Origin: Eopsaltria australis
Lineage: Eukaryota; Chordata; Aves; Passeriformes; Petroicidae
NCBI GenBank assembly: GCA_034509425.1
Contig: JAVTVJ010000667.1
Span: forward strand, 124,001-188,000
Reading direction: 5' to 3'
Length of the DNA: 64,000 nucleotides
The notes under the pieces were generated by a model. It was given only the letters and a program-made list of their open reading frames with translations, was not told the origin of the DNA and made no database searches. This document shows, in pieces, positions 23,701 through 35,313 of this stretch (position 1 is the stretch's first letter; every line of letters begins with the position of its first letter). A program made the position numbers and the translations under genes.

Positions 23701-26700
23701 GTGTCATGTTTTGCCCCTGCTCAGGCCCCTGGGAGAGCTGTTCTCTTCATCCATTGTTGAAGTCAGAATAGAAGATGCAATATCTCACTCACATCTTATC
23801 TCACTCTCAGCTACCAAACACTAAGACTGAACAGTGTGCAGTGTACTTGTATTTAAATTTCTGTGTATTTCCATACACATGAGCAAGTGTACAGTGACAC
23901 AGATAAGGCGTCATTTGCCCTTTGGATTTCGGTCACTTGACCTTCTTTCCTATGCAACTGACCTAGAAACACATAATAATATTTAATTAGAAATACACAG
24001 GAGAAATTTTTATGGTCAACAATAATACTAGAAATACCAACTTGCTTCTTTATTCCCTTTGTTTTCTCGGAGAAGTTAAACTGTAAATTAATACCGATTT
24101 AGGTTTTCTGAGAAATTTTGCTGTGATGCAGATCTTGCAGTGACCTAAAGAAGCTCACACCAGTTTGAACTCTGCAGCCCCTGGTTGAAAATGTTTAATT
24201 ACCTTTATTTTGCCAAAAGCAGAGCTGTTTATCCTGCAGTTCTTAGAGATCTCTTGGACTCCCTCTGGTGGCTCATCTACTACGATATGAAAGGAAGGGA
24301 AAAGTTGTTTACTTGGTGCATTACATCTGGGCACAGTTTGTGCTGCTGCTGTGGTTTGTATTAATCTCTCTCAGTATTTCTTAGGACTATGTCATCCTCT
24401 CTCTACCTAGTGCTTTTCAGTCAAAACTCAGTGCAGGTGTGATGGGCTCAAGGTATTTTAATGCCTGGTTAGTGGAAATAACAAACCTAGTCCTCAATTC
24501 CCCATGGCATTAAAAATAAAGAAATAAATGTCACCATGCACATGAATGCCCAGATGTTTGCATCAGTGCCTGGGGAAATCTGCTGGATAGCAAGTCTCTA
24601 AGGCAGGACTCAGGTTACTTCTGCACTACACAATTTCTTACCCACTGCCTTTTTTCACAGAGGGATATTCCTGTGGTTTGAACCCCAAAGGAAGAGCATT
24701 GCCCATGTATTCAGAGAATCTGGAAATTCATCCTGACTAAGGATAAAGACAAATACTATTTTATTTTGTTTTCCTGAAAGGTACTTCCTACATGGAAATG
24801 AAAAACACCAGTGTTATTTACAGCACAGTTGTTTTGCTCAGCTTGATACTTTTCCTTCCTAGTTTTTAAGTTAGCTCTTTGTTGTTGCTTTTGCTTTTGT
24901 TGGTTTTGCTGTTGAGCTCCTGATTCATTGGTTTTGTGATTGTTTTTTTCCTTCTGGCTGGTTTCACATGAAACTGGATGCAGATTTCTGTGAAAGCCAT
25001 CTTGTGTTGTGCATCTGAGCTCAGATACTGGTGAGTCTGACTTGAACCTGGACACAAAGTCAGTGCATCCAGAGAGATATTAAAATATTCTGGTGGTAAC
25101 TTCTCTTTAGTTCTATGAATGCCAGTTCAGTCTCATCCATGATAGGAGCCATTACACATCTCAGAAACCAGAATAAGTTTTCCTGGTGCAGACACAGATG
25201 CAACAGTAAATCTGTTCACAGTACAGAGACAGCCAAAAACTCCCTATATGGGCTCAGTGAGACATCAAGCTGGCTGGAGTAGCTTCATCTGCATCATGGT
25301 GAGGATCAGGGATCTTCTGCTTATAGTGTTGCCCATGGAATTCTCCAGCACAAACCAAGCTTTATCCGTGTGCCCACTCAAGCTGAGTTTCAAGGATGGG
25401 GTTTGTTTAAATGTCTAAAAGATAGATATTTACATGAGAGATGATTACCTCCACCCCTTCTGTGGTCAGTGGAGGAAATGAACAACCTCTCTGTCCTTAA
25501 AATAATCATACTAAGAACTTGGGTCCAATGACAATCCGTTCAAAATTATTTATCTGTAATGGGATGAGTATCTCAAATTCAGATATCAAAGGTTTAAATG
25601 TCAATAGCAAAGTACCTCAGAAGGTCACAATGCTTGTATTTAGGGGGAAAAGTGATTTTTCCTTTTGGGTTCAGGATGAAGTGCAAAGTGTAAAGTACGT
25701 TTTTCGTTGAATCTGCTCTACATTGGTAGAATCTAGTGTTGTGTGATGCATCCTTGTAAAAGAGTATGAGCTAGTAAAACAACAAGTGTTCAGGTACAGC
25801 ACTGAGAAGAAAGAGATCTGCTCAGAATGTGGCTTCCTTGGTGGTCCTTTTAACATGTCTGTGGCAACACCTTTAAGTGCTGAGAAAGGATGGCAACCTG
25901 CTGTAAAGGACTGTCACACCCTATGGGATTTGGGTCTAGGCCCAAGAGTAACTCACCCAGGAGCTGACACTTGCAATACTTTGAATAGGTGCTATAAAAG
26001 AGGTCAGACTGCACAGATAATTACATATACATATTTCCTTAAAATAAGTATTTACATTGGATTGTGGATTATGCACACTGCCACATGGATACAAGTCCAT
26101 CTGCCCCAAGTAATCCGTAATGTTTTGCTACAGTAGTACAAAAATTGTTGGGGTTTGGTTTTGTTTTTTTTTTTGCTTATTTCTTCTTTTCCAAAAGCAG
26201 AGGAATAAGCACTCTACAAGTGAGGCTCACATATATGTTAAGTGATCCCTTCTGAGGTCAAAACTAGACAAAGAACTTCGTGGAAGGTATTGGGAGACAC
26301 AGCAATGCCTTGACTGACTTTGCTGTCCAGGTGCCTCAGCTTTGTTGTGTTTTCTGACCAAAAATACTGTGTTCTTTCATTAACAGAGCTCCTGAAATTG
26401 TTATCCATTAATGTACTTTGATCTCATTTCATAGAAGTCAGTGCCACTGCACTGATCTGTGCCCTCTAGTAATCTGTCTACTGCCTACAAAGAAGACGTC
26501 TCCTTATGGGCTTGATCTGAAGCTCCTGAAGATACAAGGATGATTTCAGGGGACTTAGAAGCAGGCCCTTGTCAAGGTGCAGCTCATGATAAGCAAACCT
26601 CGGAATACCCAGCTCTGACTTCACATGAGCAGGAACATCATTGGGAAGAGGGTTGAGGTTCATGCCCTTGGTTATTGGCACTAATCATCTGGTGCCCCTT

Positions 26701-27620
26701 TCTGCCATTACAGCAAACTCTACAGCTGGGTGTCTCCTCTCAGGGGGAATAACCTCACCTCAAGTCAAGGAAAGAATGGTAGAGGGAGGATGGAGAGGCA
26801 AGGCCTATGTTTGTAATCTCTAGACAGAGAAATGCTTGTCAAAGTGTTGGAGTCAGCTGGAAATGCTGCTTGCAGCAGCTCCTGGTCACAGGCCAGTTGG
26901 TAGGTTACAAATGGCCTGTGCAGCACACTCTGCCACTCACAAAGCTCCCGCTCTCACATCAGGAGGGCCAGGGAGCAAAATCAGCTCCCTGTACCAAATA
27001 TCTGCATAACAATCAGACAGATACATGGAAATGCCAAAATTGCACACGGGGATGCAATTCCTGGGAGCAGGCCTGGGGAACAGAGGAGCAGCCACCCTCT
27101 CCTCCCCACTGTCTGCCACAAGGCAGACCTTGTCTGGTGAATTTTAAAGCACCTGTTGCCTTCAGAGAGGGTGACGTTAGGGGATTACTTTTTCCCATTT
27201 TCTTTTGCTTTTTTGTTTCTCTTGAAGGGATTGAAAAAGGTTTGCCTTGGTACTCACTGTCAAGGCGTTCCTGGTGATTTCCCCCATGGCACATGCCAGT
27301 TGTCTTTACCTACATGTCTGTTAGCACAATGCAGGGAATCTCTTTGGTGTCTGGGACTAAATCAAGAATAAAGAGCCCAGTCTTTTCCTGCATGGTTATC
27401 AGAGAATAGATGGTGGGCAAAATACCTCTATTTGCACAGGGTTCTCTTTGTTCTGCTGAGTGAGGGACAGAGGCCACTTAGTCATTCTGGGAATTACTGG
27501 CTTAAATTCTTCTACCAGGGATTCAAAATGATAATTCAAATGGTCCATTCTGGCTTGAAAGACAACACCCAGGACCCATAGCTTTAGGACATTAGAGATG
27601 CTAGGTCTCAGCATACTCTC
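23701..27620. other. Non-coding DNA, no feature recognised
   Basis: No gene recognised. A run of GTTTTG/TTGTTT-type simple sequence occurs at about 24880-24950 and produces Gln/Asn/Lys-rich artefact frames on the - strand. A T-run lies near 26165-26175. An open frame of 156 codons at 26807-27277 is unsupported. Confidence 0.45.
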
Positions 27621-27712
27621 TTGAAGACTCTTAAGATTATTGTTTATCAGATTTTCTTTGCATGGTTTTGCATCCTTTCTCCAAACTATCTTAAAATGAT
27701 CCCTCTCTCTTC

Positions 27713-28136
27713 TTTTTTTTTTTTTTTTCTTTTTCAGTCACCAAAAGGCTTACATCTTCCCCAGTCTGGTCAGATCTCCCTGGAAATACTTGTTAGTCTT
27801 TTAACAGATCTGACTCAATTACAAATCTTTAAGAAACACCCCCGAAGTGAGACGGTCATGGCCTTAAGCTATCTTGCACGGATTTCATTACACCTCCTAT
27901 CATGGAGAGAATTTCAAGGGTCTCTAGATACCTTTAGGATGAGCATCAGTACTGATTCAGGCGTGCAAATAATGTGGGATATTTCTAATTATTTAATTGC
28001 ATCTTTGCAGATCTGTTTATGTGTATCCCATATACTCCCAAAGCAGACTTTACCTGCTGCAGCCAAACTTCTTGTCCCTCTGAGCTGTGTTTGTGTGCCA
28101 AGAAACACAAGTCATGGAGCATTTCAGATAGCTCAG
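27713..28136 (+). other. Candidate unrecognised protein-coding exon with splice signals
   Basis: The longest open frame in the window (219 codons, 27621-28280) contains a stretch with exon-like borders. A long pyrimidine tract at 27713-27734, nearly all T, runs into CAG at 27735-27737. At 28134-28138 CAG is followed by GTAAAT, a good donor. The interval 27738-28136 is 399 bases (133 codons), begins and ends on codon boundaries and has no stop in this frame. The product begins SPKGLHLPQSGQ and contains a leucine-rich middle (TDLTQLQIFKK, ALSYLARISLHLL) and some cysteines. I recognise no family, active site, signal peptide or membrane segment. No partner exon was found nearby. The T-run also occurs as ordinary simple sequence, so chance is a serious alternative. 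Confidence 0.2.
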
Positions 28137-28829
28137 GTAAATGACAACTATAGGTGCAATCTAACCCCTGGAAGTGAAATTCAGTCCTCCCAGTTTTGGA
28201 GAGAAGGAGGGAATTTAACTAAATGTGAACAACACTTTCATGCTCACAAGGTCGAAGAACCAGTCCATGGCCTGGTTTAGCTTTTCAGCAGGTATGTGAG
28301 TGGCCAGAAAAGCAGTTTTGAAAGATTTCCACTGCTTCATTTCTTCATAAAGCCAGAAACTCAGATTGCAAAGAGGTGTGGGTAGGGGCACAGCCTCATG
28401 GTCAGGAGCATGAAGTCATAGAACGTGAACCTTGACTTGCATATGGGCTGTGTCACCTCAAGGGGTGAAGAGAAAGTTCAGTTCCAGACAGGCAGCTTTT
28501 CACTGTTTTCAAAGTCCATTTCAGGGGTCTTGGGAGAATGAAATTGTCCTTTAACATACCCCGCAAGGGTACCAGGAGCTAGAGACCTCCTTTGTGCCTC
28601 TACACAGAGGAGGGCAAAGGACAGTTTTATTGGGTGCTTGGATTTCTGCTCCTGAAGAACACTGCCATAACTGGACTCCTCTCCCCTGTGCAGCTCTGTC
28701 ACTCTGTACATGCAGATAGAAGCCTCTTAATTCACTGTATGCCCGTCTCTCCCTTTTTCTGGTGCAAACATATGTGCATTTACATGCTCTGCTTTCCTGC
28801 ATCCTCCTCACAGCCCCTGCCCTCTCTCC
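28137..28829. other. Non-coding DNA, possible MIR-like remnant
   Basis: At about 28395-28460 the order GGTCAGGAGCATGAAG, CGTGAACCTTGACTTGC and GGCTGTGTCACCTCAAG loosely follows a sense MIR core, too weakly to call. Open frames on opposite strands overlap here (203 codons + from 28592, 128 codons - at 28551-28937). Both lack domains. Confidence 0.35.
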
Positions 28830-29010
28830 CACCCACACGCTATAAAAATCTGCCAGGGATCCAGTTAGTAAAAGGTGAATTTTTTCTGCCATCTGGGTGT
28901 TCGGTGGCACAGATTCTCTTGGCCTGCCTACACACACTCGCGGGCGCGATACGCCCTCCTCTTTCCCCTTCCTCTTTCTCTCCCCCTCCCACGAGCTGGC
29001 AGCAAAAACA
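28830..29010 (+). promoter_or_regulatory. TATA-like box and local CpG cluster
   Basis: A clean TATAAAAA lies at 28841-28848. About 90 bases downstream, ACTCGCGGGCGCGATACGCC (28937-28956) packs five CpGs into fifteen bases, followed by a C/T-rich stretch to about 28992. CpG is otherwise rare in this window. A small TATA promoter for an unannotated transcript is possible. The distance to the CpG cluster, the absence of an initiator context I can identify, and the lack of a recognisable downstream gene keep this speculative. Confidence 0.2.
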
Positions 29011-30908
29011 AAAGGGAAATCTTCAAAACCACAATGTCAGCTGCCTGTGTCAGTGTGGGTTGAGAGGACAGATCACAGCGCACTCATCTCCCAGTAGGCA
29101 AAGGGGACTGTATTTCAATAAATTTACATACTACAGAAGCCTCTGTAAGAGATTGCTTTGGGGATCTCTCTGTCGAGTTGCTCTGGGGACACCGAGCCCT
29201 TGACTTGCTCAGGAAGGGTTTGATGCCACCTGCTCTAAAACTCTCATGTTCTCCATATCCTTTTCATTTCACTACCAGTGTCCATTATTTGCTTCATAGC
29301 ACAGTTTTGTTTTCTCCCAGTTTGATGAAAAGCTGTTTATTTATAGACCTGGAAATGTTGGCTCTGGGCTTGCTCTCAGGGAAGAGCAGTGATAGCTTTC
29401 CTCTGGTTGCCTCCTTTACACACCTTGCTCCTGACCTTCTTGGGTCTCACTTAAAAATCTTGACCTGTCTTGAGTGGATCACTCAACCTTTCTGCCTTTC
29501 TTTAATCTTTGGCTTCTCTTCTGATTAAATCCAGTGGAAATATTCTAACTTAGAAGAGCAATCTGTGAAAAATATAACGTGTCACTGAAAACAGCATTTA
29601 TGTGTTCATCTCACTTTTCTTCAGCATTATGTACAATTTTTTCCTGTGAAAAGATAATATTGAAATACTTTTTGCAACTGGCTGTTCAGTACAGATTGCA
29701 TCTTTTTGTTCAAAAGAGAAGAAGAAATTTTCCTCAGACATCCCTGCATTTAAACATTTTTGAATTGCATATTTCCATGAAGCATGTGTAGTTGTTGCCC
29801 TTTTTTTTTTCCTGGCTTCAAGAGAAGTGGCCGCTGTAGAAATAACAACATTTCCTGTGTTTTTTGTGTCCTTGTACTCCTCACGAAAGGTTGTTTCCAC
29901 CAGAACCTTAGCTGGGCTGATCATGAACCCAAATCCCACCCCAAAACAGTGCAAAACATGGGGACTACCTTCCAGATGGTTGTTGCTGCTGCTTATTGGA
30001 GGGATTTGGTGTCATTCCCAGACTTATTGGGGTGATCACCTCCAGGTAGCACAAGGAAGAATATGACTACACAGCCTGCTGTAGGATAACTCACCTGTGC
30101 TTATCTGTGCTTAAGATAATCCTTCTCCATATTCCTACGAGCTCAGACTGATGACATGGAGAAGCTGTCCTACCACACTCTTCAAGCAGATGAAGATATC
30201 CTCACCTGGAGGCTGGAATTTAGAGCTGGGTGTAGAAGATTGGTTTGATGAACATAAGGAGAGAGGAGCTAGTCAACATTTCATACACCCGCTGCTGACA
30301 TGAAAGAAATGGCTTCAAACTCCCTCTTAGGCACGAGCTCTCTGTGTGACAAGGCAATTAGCCTCCCTGTGGCTCCGTTCCCAGTCTATGCAGTGAGGAT
30401 ACAGCACACAGCAGAGCAGCAAAGCACAAGTGCTGGTGAGATGTGCCACGGGAAAGGGGATGGAGGCACTGCTGAGCAGGGATGAAACAGGAGTGAGTGG
30501 CTAAAAACCACGTGAAACGCACATCCAAACAGAGGTAGAAACCTGCTGCTTTGGTGTTTGCATGGCTCTGGAAGTGCACCATGTACCCATGGAAGGGCAA
30601 GGCCTGGAGCAAGAGGCTCTGATCCAGATAATTTTAACAGTTCCTGTCAGAGGAGCATTCATTTAATACAGAGAGGGAGCAGCTGAGCAGCTACGTTTAG
30701 GAACACCATAATCTATTGTGGGGCTTGGGCCACCATTGATCAATAAGGCAAAGTCAATAATAGCTTTTGATTTCAGCATATTAGGCTGACTGTCAGATTC
30801 ATGTTTATTAGAAGTTTTTACAAAAAAGTCAGGCTTGGAGGAAAGAGAATATGTGTCAAAACTCCAGGTGGAAGGTTAATTTTTAATTTTTTTTCCCCCT
30901 TGGGGTTA
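29011..30908. other. Non-coding DNA, no feature recognised
   Basis: No gene or mobile element recognised. Open frames up to about 118 codons occur on both strands without domains. Confidence 0.45.
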
Positions 30909-30990
30909 TCACAGAATGGTAGAATAATTTAGGTTGGAAGGGACCTTACAGACCATCTAGTTTGAACACCCTGCCATGCTGTATTGCTTT
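30909..30990 (-). mobile_element. CR1 LINE 3'-end fragment, antisense
   Basis: CACAGAATGGTAGAATAATT, then GGTTGGAAGGGACCTTACAG and CCATCTAGTTTGAACACCC, then CTGCCATG, is the complement of a CR1 3' terminus. The duplicated AGAAT word is the remnant of the terminal octamer repeat. Only about 80 bases remain, a typical severe 5' truncation. Confidence 0.85.
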
Positions 30991-33863
30991 TTAAGGAGGG
31001 GAAAAAAATCCCCACCTATCCATATGCAGACTGAAATTCAAATAAAATCAATTAAATTTGAGTTTTCAGTTAAGGAGGATGAGGATTATCTGAGGTTTAA
31101 ACTTGTAATGACCAGAGCCTTGTATCTATTTTTTTTCTCCTGAAACTTCCATCTCTGTAAATAAGTCAATTCCATTAATACCTAAAACTCTGCTTGAAAA
31201 GAAAGAAATACAAATCCAAAGTACTTTAGGCATTCCACATGGCATCAAAGAAATGTTATAACATGAATTTATTTTAAATGTCAAAAAAATATGAAAACTA
31301 TTATATAAATAATAGTGTCATTAAAACACTACAGTATGTTTTAAAAGGAGAAATTTAGAATAATTTTAGAAACATATGTTTCTACCTCTTATGTTTAAAA
31401 CAATGGATTTAGAATATTTTGACTGGCTAAAATATTTTTAAATTACCAAATATATAAATACTTCTGTTATGTCTTATACTGACAGAGAAAAGTGGAAGTA
31501 CAAAAGTTAAAATACAGAACTGCTTGAATTTAATCTCCTCTATCTTTTTTAATCAAGCATGTCCCAAAACACTTCCTGGGAGTTAAGCAGCACCAGTACA
31601 GAGGCAGTGTATTAAAGAGAAAGGGGAATTAAAAGGTATAAGAAAAGGAAAGAAAAAAGCTATAACAGAAACGAATTGGAATAGACAAGAAAAGAGAGAG
31701 GGTTTTCCTGATGTCTGGAAATATACAATACAGAAATGAGGTCTGAACATAGCAGTGACAAGATTGTTTTAAGGACACACATAAAAGGTCTCTGTCCTGG
31801 ATGAAACTAGAGTGATAGGAGCTCACAGAGGCAAGTGAGATTTGTGTGACTGGGGGACAAATAGACACAGCAGCATTTTAATTTTTAGTTCTTGTTTATT
31901 AATAATCAGTGGAGGTCATCAAAATGAAATCTCTCCATTTAAAGAGAAAGGCTGAACAAACAAAGAGGTGAACAAACCTGTTGGAGAGTAAGTAAGATTC
32001 TGTGTCAGAGCTCAGCCTTGAAGGAATATGTAAGAAGAGCTACTTGTGTCCTTATCTGAGTCTCCTCTGAGATGTTAGTGCATCCAATGCATTTTAAAAT
32101 TTGATGGATTTCTGTGGTCCTTATCTTCTTTGTTCTGCTGGTGCTTTGCCCTTCTGCTTTCCTTTGATCGCTGCTTGGGATCAGTTTTTTGTAGCGCTAC
32201 TGGGGCAGAGTGTGTTGGCCGCCTTGCTAGTCGATGACCCAGCAAGAGTGGTACAAGGACATTACATGGAGAGGAGTTTTTCAAGGGATGCTGGATGAAC
32301 AGGTTTATCATAATTAATGAACTTGCAGAGAGAAGAGCCTTGAAATCTTCCTGCTCCACTCTTATATCCAGCTCTTCGACACATAATTTGCTAGGTTTGT
32401 ACGTCTTGGTAGGTTCGTGCATTTTGGCAAGAGATGATGGGTGTGGGGCTGAAAAAGCACCCCAGAGAAAACCAGGCTCTCACTTACATGCCAGTGGTGG
32501 CTTTAGTTGGGGGAAAAAACCTGTTTGGAGTAATATTATAAAGCTGTTCATTCTTAAGAGAGAGAAAGGCTTTCACCAACACACATCTGCAGTGCCTGAC
32601 TTCCTGGTGGATTTCTGCAACTTTTTAATGCAAACCTTCTGAAAGTTTGAGAAACAAAAACCTGGGAAGTTTCTAAACTGCTGATTTCAGACTCAGGAGT
32701 ACAGCCAGGGGAAAGATCACTCTGTAATTGCCATGGTTTTTATACACTTTCCCCAAACATCTGTTACAGGTCACTGTCAGGAACAGGTTATTTTGTTACA
32801 GACTTTTAGTCTGACCCAGGATGACAGTTTTTATGTTCTGATTAATAGCCTTAATCCAACATCACCCACAACTCCTATAAATCCTCTTACCTCTTCTTTG
32901 GCTCTTACCTACCAGAACCCCAGGAGTGGCAACACTACAAAGAAAATGTTCCTTTTCCTTGCAGCAGAATTCAACTTTAAATCCAACACAGTCTACCGAG
33001 TTTATCATTCACTTTTCTTTAAGCTTTGTCTTATCTGTTGTTATTCCCCCTCTCAGATCCAGAGCATTATATGAAAGAAAAGATGGTTGAAGCCTAGAGT
33101 GAGGGCCAAGATGGTGATCATTCCATCAGCAGAGGAGCACAGAGGGGTTTGCATAACAACAGAGTGCATTGTGGTTTTGTTCCTGTATTGTCATCACAGC
33201 ACTATCCAACAGAGGATAATTTCCTCTTTTTTTTCTTCAGAAAACAAAGAAACATCTTACTTTTCTGCCTGCCGACCACATGTACCAAAACCAGGAAAGA
33301 GAACATGCTCATAACCTTGCAATGCTTACAAGAGTACAACATATTTTCATACTGGATTAAAAGTTATGTTTGCAGCCAAGGCTTGTTGCTGTACCTCTAC
33401 CAGGATGTTTTGAAGTGTGTATCTTGTGGGCATAAAATTGTTTTCTGTAACACTGGTGAGGCAAAATGGCTTAGTGCATTTTACTTTCTTGTGACAGAAA
33501 GAATTTTTCTCAGCATTTGCTGTACATACATCAACTTGAAGCCAGATCCTTCCTGAGTTAGTCTTTCCAAATGATTAAAAGGACCAGTGTAGGTTCCACA
33601 CCGTGATGTAAAACACAATTTGGCGCTTCTCTTTTTTTCATTTCAATTGCAATTCTTTTCTAGCCAATGTTTTAATGAAAAAGAAGTATGAAGTTTTTGA
33701 GGGTTTCTCCATGATGCTGATATATTGATCAGTGTATGTTCACATGGCCTTTCTTCTTTCCTCCAAGTTCTACAGCCATCGCATGCAGAACGGCCTTTTT
33801 TGTGTGTTTAGTGTGACCAAGTCTCTGTTTAAGGTCCCCAACTACTAGCCTACAGGCAAGAAT
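30991..33863. other. Non-coding DNA, AT-rich in its first part
   Basis: The segment 31010-31540 is strongly AT-rich, with words such as TTATATAAATAATAG, and may contain unrecognisable old repeat. No gene recognised. Open frames of 113-135 codons at 32075-33556 show no domains. Confidence 0.45.
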
Positions 33864-33890
33864 GAGAGAGAGAGAGAGAGAGAGAGAGAG
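33864..33890 (+). repeat. GA dinucleotide microsatellite
   Basis: An uninterrupted GA run of about thirteen units, likely polymorphic. Confidence 0.95.
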
Positions 33891-33954
33891 TCCTTCTTTG
33901 TGGTAACTAACTCTTTATATAATGAGCCCTTTGCAAATTCTCCTTGCATACTTA

Positions 33955-34175
33955 CTGACACCCCCGCAGTTACTTAAATGGGCATTATTGGTCACTAGGT
34001 CCCAAGGTCATTCAACAGAATGGGGTTGTTAAAAATAGGAATGAGGGTTCAAGGCACAGGGTCAAGAGAGATTAATTGAAAAATCTTCCGCAGGCCTGAC
34101 ATCATCTGTGGAATGGCAGTGCCCAGACACCTCCAGCTGCTGTTGCGTTTCTTGCGAATGTAAATGAATGGCTTC
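33955..34175. promoter_or_regulatory. Candidate enhancer with MEF2 and nuclear-receptor words
   Basis: The stretch is free of repeats and rich in ordered regulatory words. These are CAAGGTCATT (AAGGTCA half-site at 34004-34010), TTAAAAATAG at 34029-34038, which fits the MEF2 consensus YTAWWWWTAR exactly, GGGTCAAG, GATTAATTG near 34069, and CpG-containing TTCCGCAGG and TTGCGTTTC...GCGAATG. Function is inferred. No conservation data were available. Confidence 0.3.
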
Positions 34176-35274
34176 CTTTGTGGCACTGGGGTGGTTTCCA
34201 GGCTGGGTTGTTCATTTTATTATATTCATTGCCTTTCATTTTATTTTTTTTTTCCCCAGCAGTTCATCTTCTTAAGCAATCTTTTCCTCAGTGCCTTTTA
34301 GTCCTCCTTCCTGCCTTGTCCTCAGCTTTAACCTTTGAACTCTTTGGACAGATCCAATTAAATGTGAAGTTCTGACCAGCTTTGTGGAATCAGGCTCCTA
34401 AATGAAGGAAATGTTGCTTCTTGTACTACCCAGCTTCATGAAACGGGATGCCTTAGTGGACTGTGGAGAATGCCCACCATTGCTGACGCGTGAAAAAATA
34501 TTTCACAAGTCAAAGTGCATTACTTCCCTTACAGACAGAATTGCTCACATTTGGAGATGGGTGGGTGCTGCTTTTCTTTATACTAGGTAAGAAATCAAAA
34601 GTTGCTGCCTAAAAGGGTCTGTAAATCTACTTCTTTCATCAGCACACGTTCTAGAGGCTATTCTAAGCCTCTGAGCTATTGCAGATCATGGCAAAATGTG
34701 AGCTCTGAGGGAAGTTTCCATAGGTCACTAGGATCCCAGATTCAAGAATTAACCACAAACTCAATCATAGAAAGTTTAGATGCTTTGAGGAGGGTGTCTT
34801 CTGTAGGGTGTCACAACTTGGGATTCATTGACAAATGTGTATTATGAACACACATCTGACCTAACTGCCTAATTTCTGTACACAGTCAGTGGAGAGAAAT
34901 AGGCAATTCCAGAGAGTGATTCTCCTGACATATACATTTGAATTAAATGGATCGTCCTCTAGAATTGACTATTTCTCATGGGTTGTGAAGGTGACCTAGA
35001 TGACTATCTCAGATGCAAATGCCAATACTGTAGATGACTAAATCTGTACCAATGAATCTACTCCCAGTGTTCTGATGAAGATATGCCAGTCCTGAATTGC
35101 TTCTGGCTATTTACGCTTTAGAGGAGCCTGGGATCAGGAGTTGCATGCCAGAACACCCCTTCCCAATGCTGATTTTTTTTGTAGAGAAACAAGACAAGCA
35201 AAAGAACATCCCTTTTCAACAAATGTGGCTAAAGTTATTAACCTTTCCCATTGTGACTTTGAAATTTTGAAAGA
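34176..35274. other. Non-coding DNA, no feature recognised
   Basis: No gene, repeat or RNA recognised. A short T-run lies near 34245. Confidence 0.5.
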
Positions 35275-35313
35275 GCTGGTAATAAGACTGAAGTGTCTTC
35301 AGTCTTATTCCAG
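35275..35313 (+). repeat. Near-perfect hairpin (inverted repeat)
   Basis: Arms AATAAGACTGAAG (35281-35293) and CTTCAGTCTTATT (35297-35309) are exact complements separated by only TGT. One base beyond the left arm (T at 35280) bulges, after which CTGG (35276-35279) pairs with CCAG (35310-35313). This gives about seventeen paired bases. The three-base loop is too short for an ordinary microRNA precursor. It could be a transcribed hairpin, a cruciform-prone palindrome, or the trace of a local inverted duplication. Confidence 0.8.

Noticed and set aside
24756..25055. Gln/Asn/Lys-rich frame on the - strand
   Set aside because: Produced by GTTTTG/TTGTTT simple sequence. Looks like low-complexity translation.
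26807..27277. Open frame of 156 codons
   Set aside because: Product unrecognised, overlapped by open frames on the other strand, and no clear splice borders.
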